NCBI GenBank assembly: GCA_019237355.1
Contig: JAFAHH010000706.1
Location: 1-11,260, forward strand
DNA: 11,260 bases
Direction: 5' to 3'
Origin: Acetobacteraceae bacterium
GTDB taxonomy: Bacteria; Pseudomonadota; Alphaproteobacteria; Acetobacterales; Acetobacteraceae
A model generated the notes under the pieces. That model ran no database searches and was not told the origin of the DNA. It worked only from the letters and a program-made list of their open reading frames with translations. How positions within the stretch are numbered: the stretch's first letter is position 1; every line of letters starts with the position of its first letter. A program made the position numbers and the translations under genes. This document shows positions 7,622-11,260 of the stretch, one piece after another.

Positions 7622-8532
7622 AGCGGGTTGCTGTTCTCTACGGCGGGATTTCGTCCGAGCGTGAGGTAAGCCTTGCCTCTGGGAAGCAAGTTATTGCGGC
7701 GCTCGAGAGCGCCGGGCTCGCGGTGACGCCGGTCAAAGTGGGCGACGATCTTGGCGCGGTTCTGGCCGCACTCAACCCCAAGCCAGACGTGGTATTCAAT
7801 GCCTTGCACGGTCGTTTCGGTGAAGATGGAACGATCCAGGGCGTGCTGGATTGGCTTGGCCTCCCTTACACTCATTCTGGCGTGCGCGCCTCGGCGCTGG
7901 CCATGAACAAGCAAGCGGCTCGGGCCGTTTTTGCCGGCGTTGGCCTACCGCTCGCCGCCGGACGGGTGGTGGCGATCCGCGACCTTCACTCGGCCAACCC
8001 TCTTCCGCTTCCCTACGTGATTAAGCCCCTTGATGAGGGCTCGTCCGTCGGTGTTTCTATCATTCGCGACGAAGCCGCGCGGGCAAGGGTCGCGCGGAAC
8101 TGGGGCTATGGGCCAACCGCACTCGCCGAGGAATATGTGCCCGGCCGTGAGCTTACGGCTGCTGTGCTGGGCGAGAAGGCCCTTGCCGTCACTGAAATAA
8201 CCGCGGCCGGTGGCTTTTATGATTACGAGTCAAAATACGCGGAGGGCGGCTCGCAACATACAGTTCCGGCGCGCATCCATCCCGAAGCGTATCAGCGAGT
8301 GCTAGAAATAGCTCTCGCTGCTCATCAAGCGCTCGGATGCCGCGGCGCTTCCCGTGCCGATTTTCGCTACGACGATACGGAAGGGGAGCCCGGCCGACTC
8401 GTTCTGCTGGAAGTGAATACTCAGCCGGGCCTTACACCGACGTCGTTGCTTCCGGAACAAGCGGCCCATTGCGGCATGAGTTTCCCGCAACTGTGCGCCT
8501 GGATGGCGGAGAACGCCCGATGCCGGGAGTGA
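7618..8532 (+). CDS. ddl: Ddl, D-alanine-D-alanine ligase
   Basis: Ddl is the cytoplasmic ATP-grasp ligase that makes D-Ala-D-Ala, the substrate MurF adds to the tripeptide. It has 304 residues (E. coli DdlB 306). Visible landmarks are YGGISSEREVSL (8-19, with E14 in the D-Ala1 site), HGRFGEDGTIQG (64-75), YTHSGVRASALAMNK (84-98), IKPLDEGSSVGV (135-146), EEYVPGRELT (171-180), YDYESKY (201-207), R247 in RADFR, and EVNTQPGLTPTSLLP (265-279) with metal ligands E265 and N267. The tyrosine in the YDYESKY loop argues for D-Ala-D-Ala rather than a D-Ala-D-lactate enzyme. An in-frame start exists at 7567, but 7618 is preferred: it gives an ATGA overlap, has TGGAGG at 7605-7610, and yields the usual N terminus. 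The 3' end overlaps ftsQ by 13 bases. The dcw position fits the ddlB type. Confidence 0.97.
   Translation: MKRVAVLYGGISSEREVSLASGKQVIAALESAGLAVTPVKVGDDLGAVLAALNPKPDVVFNALHGRFGEDGTIQGVLDWLGLPYTHSGVRASALAMNKQAARAVFAGVGLPLAAGRVVAIRDLHSANPLPLPYVIKPLDEGSSVGVSIIRDEAARARVARNWGYGPTALAEEYVPGRELTAAVLGEKALAVTEITAAGGFYDYESKYAEGGSQHTVPARIHPEAYQRVLEIALAAHQALGCRGASRADFRYDDTEGEPGRLVLLEVNTQPGLTPTSLLPEQAAHCGMSFPQLCAWMAENARCRE
8508..8513 (+). promoter_or_regulatory. ftsQ ribosome binding site
   Basis: GGAGAA inside ddl is six bases before the ftsQ ATG at 8520. It supports the 13-base ddl/ftsQ overlap as the real arrangement. Confidence 0.65.
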
Positions 8533-9380
8533 CTCGCGCCCCGCGCAACAGCGTGCATGATCGGCCCGGCCGGCTCAAACTGCTGCTGCGCCGGTCGCGA
8601 TCGGTGCTGCGCCCAGTTCCGTTCCTGTGTGCTGGTGCGGTCCTGTTGGGTGGTGGCGCAGTCTTGTCCTATCTCTCCAGCAGCAAGGGCCTCAGCCTGC
8701 AGCAGCGCTTGGGGCGTGCCACAGGCCCAGTTGGCTTGAGGGTTACGGAAATTGCGATCGAAGGCCGACGGAACCTGCCCGAATCGCAGCTCCGAGCCGC
8801 GATCGGCGTCGGCCGGGGCGAACCGATTTTGAGCATATCCCTAGCTTCGGTTCGCAGCCGGGTTGAAAGCCTTTCTTGGGTTGAGCATGCAACCGTCGAG
8901 CGGCGGCTTCCCGGCACTATCGTTGTTTACATAGAAGAGCGCCGGCCGGTCGCGATATGGCAGAATGGCGGCAAGTTTGCGGTCGTCGACCGCAGCGGCC
9001 AAATTGTTAGCGATCGAGATATCACGCCGTTCAAGACGCTGCCGCTCATCGTGGGCGTGGGGGCGCCGCGCGCAGCCTCGTCTCTGCTGGCGGCCCTGGC
9101 GGCTCAGCCCGCGTTGCAAGCACGCGTGCTAGCGGCCGTAAGAGTGGCGGACCGGCGTTGGAACCTGCATCTCAACAGCGGAACGGATGTGCTCCTGCCG
9201 GAAGGTGCGGAAGCCCCGGCAATCAATCGATTGGCCACGCTGCAGAAAGAGCATGCACTTCTCGACCGACCGCTTCAAATCGTCGATATGCGCCTGCTGG
9301 ACCGGTTGGTCGTGCGACCCATGCCGGCTTCGGCCCCCGCATCCGCTCCATCGCCGGACAGCGGAAAGAAACCGGCATGA
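8520..9380 (+). CDS. ftsQ: FtsQ, divisome membrane scaffold with POTRA domain
   Basis: FtsQ is a bitopic inner-membrane division protein that links the cytoplasmic ring to later periplasmic components through FtsL and FtsB. The 286-residue protein has a basic cytoplasmic tail (1-32, rich in R and K) and one membrane segment at about 33-52 (PFLCAGAVLLGGGAVLSYL). The POTRA domain runs from about 73 to 141 (LRVTEIAIEGRRNLPES, then WVEHATVERRLPGTIVVYIEERRP). The FtsQ beta domain follows (AIWQNGGKFAVVDRSGQIV). The end, about 268-286, is rich in Pro, Ala and Ser and probably disordered. The frame is open back to 8337, inside ddl. ATG 8520 is chosen because it is preceded by GGAGAA at 8508-8513 and leaves a normal-length cytoplasmic tail. 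FtsQ is weakly conserved in sequence; order between ddl and ftsA supports the call. The stop overlaps ftsA by four bases. Confidence 0.94.
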   Translation: MPGVTRAPRNSVHDRPGRLKLLLRRSRSVLRPVPFLCAGAVLLGGGAVLSYLSSSKGLSLQQRLGRATGPVGLRVTEIAIEGRRNLPESQLRAAIGVGRGEPILSISLASVRSRVESLSWVEHATVERRLPGTIVVYIEERRPVAIWQNGGKFAVVDRSGQIVSDRDITPFKTLPLIVGVGAPRAASSLLAALAAQPALQARVLAAVRVADRRWNLHLNSGTDVLLPEGAEAPAINRLATLQKEHALLDRPLQIVDMRLLDRLVVRPMPASAPASAPSPDSGKKPA

Positions 9381-10675
9381 ACGACCTGTCGGGCCGTATT
9401 CTTCCGCCCGTAACCGATACGGATGAGCCTCAGCGTGGGCGCGGACAGCGGAGCGCACCGTTCGGGGTCGTCGATATTGGGACTACGAAAATCGCCTGTC
9501 TGATCGGACGCACTGAAAGCGATGGCACGCTTCGGGTACTTGGCTTCGGATGGCATAAAGGCCGCGGAATCCGCGGCGGATGTATTGTTGATCTCGAAGA
9601 AGCCGAACGCGCCATTCGCGCCGCCGTGGGTCAAGCCGAGGACATGGCCGATACAAGGCTGCGCTCGGTTACCATCAATCTAAGCTGCGGTCAGCCCGAA
9701 AGCCGCCTTTTCAATGTGCAGTGGCCGGTCGGCGGGCGGGCGGTTGAAGAGCAGGATATAAAGCGGGTTGTCTACGAGAGCCGGGGCCGTGCGATTTCTG
9801 ACGGGCGCGAAACCATCCACGCCCTGCCGCTTGTTTTTTGCGTAGACGACACGCAGGGCATCGCCGATCCTCGAGGCCTCCATTGCACCACCCTTTCCGC
9901 CCGCATACACGTGATCGATGCGGCCGCTACTGCCCTCCGGTCACTGGGCGCCTGCATCGCCCGATGCGATCTCGATATTGCTGAGCTTGTTTCCGCGCCG
10001 CTGGCGGCAGGGCTTGCCACTTTGGTTCCGGATGAAAGGGAGCTCGGAGCCATTGTGATCGATATGGGAGGCGGCACGACGGGGTTCGCCGTGTTCGCCG
10101 AGGGGCAGATGCTGCATACGGCGCAGCTTCCCCTCGGCGGAGCTCATGTTACAAACGATATAGCCCGGGTGCTCTCCACGCCAATTCCGCATGCCGAGCG
10201 GCTGAAAACCCTGTACGGCAACATCCATGCCGCGCCAGAGGACGAACGCGAGCTGCTGCCGGTACCCCTTGTGGGCGAAGAGGATCACCACTTCGCCAAG
10301 GTGCCCCGAAGCATGATCGTCAACATCATTCGTCCGCGACTCGAGGAAACGTTCGAGCTGATCCGGGACCGCATCCAAGCGTCTGGCCTATCCTCTGCCG
10401 CAGGATCCCGCGTAGTGCTTACTGGCGGCGCTTGTCAGCTTTCGGGCTGCCGCGAACTGGCGGTGCGGATCTTGGGGCGACAGGTCCGGCTTGGAAGACC
10501 GCATAGCCTCCGCGGTATGCCCGACAGTGCAACCGGGTATGCCTTCGCGACGGCGGCCGGGCTGCTCTGCTGGGCATCAGGACAAGGTCGCGCGCTGCAC
10601 GACATCGATCTCAATACGGATCGGCCGCCCGGAGTGTTGCGCCGAATCGTGAACTTCTTGAAGGAACGCGTGTGA
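9377..10675 (+). CDS. ftsA: FtsA, actin-like membrane tether of the Z ring
   Basis: FtsA is an actin-family ATPase that anchors FtsZ filaments to the inner membrane and recruits later division proteins. It has 432 residues (E. coli 420). After a polar N-terminal stretch of about 27 residues come the phosphate-1 motif VVDIGTTK (31-38), the 1C subdomain around 110-190, the phosphate-2 motif VIDMGGGTTGF (227-237), and the adenosine motif LTGGACQLSG (348-357). The last twelve residues (LRRIVNFLKERV, 421-432) form an amphipathic helix typical of the FtsA membrane-targeting tail. The upstream open frame to 9158 overlaps ftsQ and is not used. ATG 9377 gives an ATGA overlap and has a GGAAAG at 9363-9368. 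The N-terminal extension before the actin core is longer than in E. coli; a shorter internal start is not obvious. Its only spaced neighbour is ftsZ, 40 bases downstream. Confidence 0.97.
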   Translation: MNDLSGRILPPVTDTDEPQRGRGQRSAPFGVVDIGTTKIACLIGRTESDGTLRVLGFGWHKGRGIRGGCIVDLEEAERAIRAAVGQAEDMADTRLRSVTINLSCGQPESRLFNVQWPVGGRAVEEQDIKRVVYESRGRAISDGRETIHALPLVFCVDDTQGIADPRGLHCTTLSARIHVIDAAATALRSLGACIARCDLDIAELVSAPLAAGLATLVPDERELGAIVIDMGGGTTGFAVFAEGQMLHTAQLPLGGAHVTNDIARVLSTPIPHAERLKTLYGNIHAAPEDERELLPVPLVGEEDHHFAKVPRSMIVNIIRPRLEETFELIRDRIQASGLSSAAGSRVVLTGGACQLSGCRELAVRILGRQVRLGRPHSLRGMPDSATGYAFATAAGLLCWASGQGRALHDIDLNTDRPPGVLRRIVNFLKERV

Positions 10676-10689
10676 GCCGAACGCCGAAC
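10676..10689 (+). repeat. Tandem heptamer GCCGAAC x2
   Basis: Two exact, adjacent copies of GCCGAAC start at the first base after the ftsA stop codon. The unit is short and could be a chance duplication; no function is known to me. Confidence 0.6.
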
Positions 10690-10701
10690 ACATCTGCAAC
10701 C

Positions 10702-10708
10702 GGGGAGG
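10702..10708 (+). promoter_or_regulatory. Strong ftsZ ribosome binding site
   Basis: GGGGAGG contains a perfect GGAGG (10704-10708) seven bases before the ftsZ ATG at 10716. It is the best Shine-Dalgarno in the window, and it fixes the ftsZ start. It may sit in a short stem-loop: GGGA at 10703-10706 can pair with TCCC at 10711-10714. Confidence 0.85.
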
Positions 10709-10715
10709 CTTCCCT

Positions 10716-11260
10716 ATGACCTTGAACCTGACCATCCCGCAACAGCTTCACGCCGATTTCACGCCGCGGATCACCGTGATCGGCGTGGGCGGCGGCGGAA
10801 CCAACGCCGTCGACAACATGATCGCGATGAATTTGCAGGGCGTCGATTTCGTTGTCGCCAACACCGACTCGCAGCAGCTCATGCATAGCCGTTCTGATCG
10901 GCGTATCCAGCTCGGCCCGCATATCACGCAGGGACTCGGCGCAGGAGCGAAGCCGGAGATAGGCCGCGCGGCAGCGGAGGAAGCGGCCGATGAGCTTTAT
11001 CGCCAGCTCGACGGGGCGCACATGGTGTTCATCACCGCGGGGATGGGCGGCGGCACGGGCACGGGCGCGGCGCCGGTGATCGCGCGGATGGCGCGGGAGC
11101 GCAACATCCTGACCGTGGGTGTTGTGACCAAACCCTTCGCTTTCGAAGGCAGCCGCCGGGCACGCGCCGCCGATGCGGGGATTGAGGAGCTGCAGCAATA
11201 TGTGGATACGCTGATTGTGATCCCCAATCAGAACCTATTCCGTATGGCCAATGAGCGCAC
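10716..11260 (+). CDS. ftsZ: FtsZ, tubulin-like division GTPase (3'-truncated)
   Basis: FtsZ polymerises with GTP into the cytoplasmic Z ring that organises septum synthesis. The frame is open from ATG 10716 to the window end, giving 181 complete codons; the rest of the GTPase core, the C-terminal linker and the FtsA-binding tail lie outside. Visible parts are a short N-terminal lead (MTLNLTIPQQ), the nucleotide-binding loop VIGVGGGGTNAVDNMI (21-36), VANTDSQQL (47-55), RIQLG (63-67), GLGAGAKPEIGRAAAEE (73-89), the tubulin signature GGGTGTG (111-117), VGVVTKPF (134-141), FEGSRR (143-148) and IPNQNLFRMANER (169-181). All GTP-contact motifs that fall in this part look intact. It is separated from ftsA by a 40-base leader with its own strong ribosome site, so it is probably translated independently of ftsA. 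Confidence 0.98.
   Translation, partial: MTLNLTIPQQLHADFTPRITVIGVGGGGTNAVDNMIAMNLQGVDFVVANTDSQQLMHSRSDRRIQLGPHITQGLGAGAKPEIGRAAAEEAADELYRQLDGAHMVFITAGMGGGTGTGAAPVIARMARERNILTVGVVTKPFAFEGSRRARAADAGIEELQQYVDTLIVIPNQNLFRMANER

Larger units (their letters stand above)
10676..10715 (+). other. ftsA-ftsZ intergenic leader
   Basis: This 40-base stretch is the only gap between genes in the window. It begins with a tandem pair of the heptamer GCCGAAC (10676-10682 and 10683-10689) directly after the ftsA stop. It ends with a strong Shine-Dalgarno sequence and a possible small hairpin next to the ftsZ start. No promoter or terminator could be recognised within it. Because FtsZ is generally needed in much larger amounts than FtsA or FtsQ, a leader with its own strong ribosome site makes sense; that link is inference. 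Confidence 0.8.
1..11260 (+). other. dcw operon segment (murF to ftsZ)
   Basis: Eleven co-directional genes with overlaps or, once, a 40-base gap, and no recognisable terminator between them, indicate one transcription unit that continues past both window ends. Upstream mraZ, mraW, ftsI and murE, and downstream genes such as lpxC, would be expected from known alphaproteobacterial clusters but cannot be seen here. Internal promoters within coding sequence, known for ftsQAZ in other bacteria, cannot be excluded by eye. Confidence 0.85.

Noticed and set aside
8337..8519. 61-residue N-terminal extension of the ftsQ frame
   Set aside because: It is the shadow of the ddl 3' end; Arg/Ser/Gly-rich with no signal or domain, while ATG 8520 has a good ribosome site.
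9158..9376. 73-residue N-terminal extension of the ftsA frame
   Set aside because: It overlaps the FtsQ C-terminal coding region and is unlike FtsA; ATG 9377 fits the ATGA junction pattern.
10611..11227. Minus-strand open frames (195 and 76 codons) opposite the ftsA end and ftsZ
   Set aside because: They cover highly conserved ftsZ sequence and show no recognisable protein features.
1..11260. Search for an undescribed system, mobile element, CRISPR array, tRNA, riboswitch or insertion within the cluster
   Set aside because: Every base except a 40-base leader is accounted for by recognised dcw genes in the standard order; no foreign composition, repeats or unfamiliar genes were seen.

Overview
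The window is one uninterrupted stretch of a dcw (division and cell wall) cluster, all on the + strand, from a GC-rich alphaproteobacterium. The order is murF (3' part)-mraY-murD-ftsW-murG-murC-murB-ddl-ftsQ-ftsA-ftsZ (5' part). This is the usual alphaproteobacterial order, with murB and ddl between murC and ftsQ. The wording of MraY, MurD, FtsQ and FtsZ reminds me of Rhodospirillales/Acetobacterales (Acetobacteraceae-like) proteins. That placement is from memory, not from a search, and is only moderately secure.

Region 1 to 8532 encodes peptidoglycan precursor synthesis. MurF completes UDP-MurNAc-pentapeptide and MraY moves it onto the lipid carrier as lipid I. MurG adds GlcNAc to give lipid II, and FtsW polymerises lipid II at the septum. 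MurB, MurC, MurD and Ddl supply the earlier soluble steps: UDP-MurNAc formation, addition of L-Ala, addition of D-Glu, and D-Ala-D-Ala. Region 8520 to 11260 encodes the divisome core. FtsQ is a membrane scaffold with a POTRA domain, FtsA is the actin-like membrane tether, and FtsZ is the tubulin-like ring GTPase.

The genes are packed with almost no spacing. Eight junctions overlap by 1 or 4 bases (TGATG or ATGA), ddl/ftsQ overlaps by 13 bases, and only ftsA/ftsZ has a gap (40 bases). That gap holds the strongest Shine-Dalgarno sequence in the window, inside a possible small hairpin. No internal terminator or convincing promoter was recognised, so the layout fits one translationally coupled operon that extends beyond both window ends. 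There is no stretch of 300 bases or more without a gene.

I looked for something beyond this and found no RNA gene, mobile element, CRISPR array, attachment site or unfamiliar gene. The window is a well-conserved housekeeping region. The findings below are modest: junction architecture, the ftsZ leader, a few residue variants in conserved motifs, and homopolymer tracts. None of them supports a new biological system.
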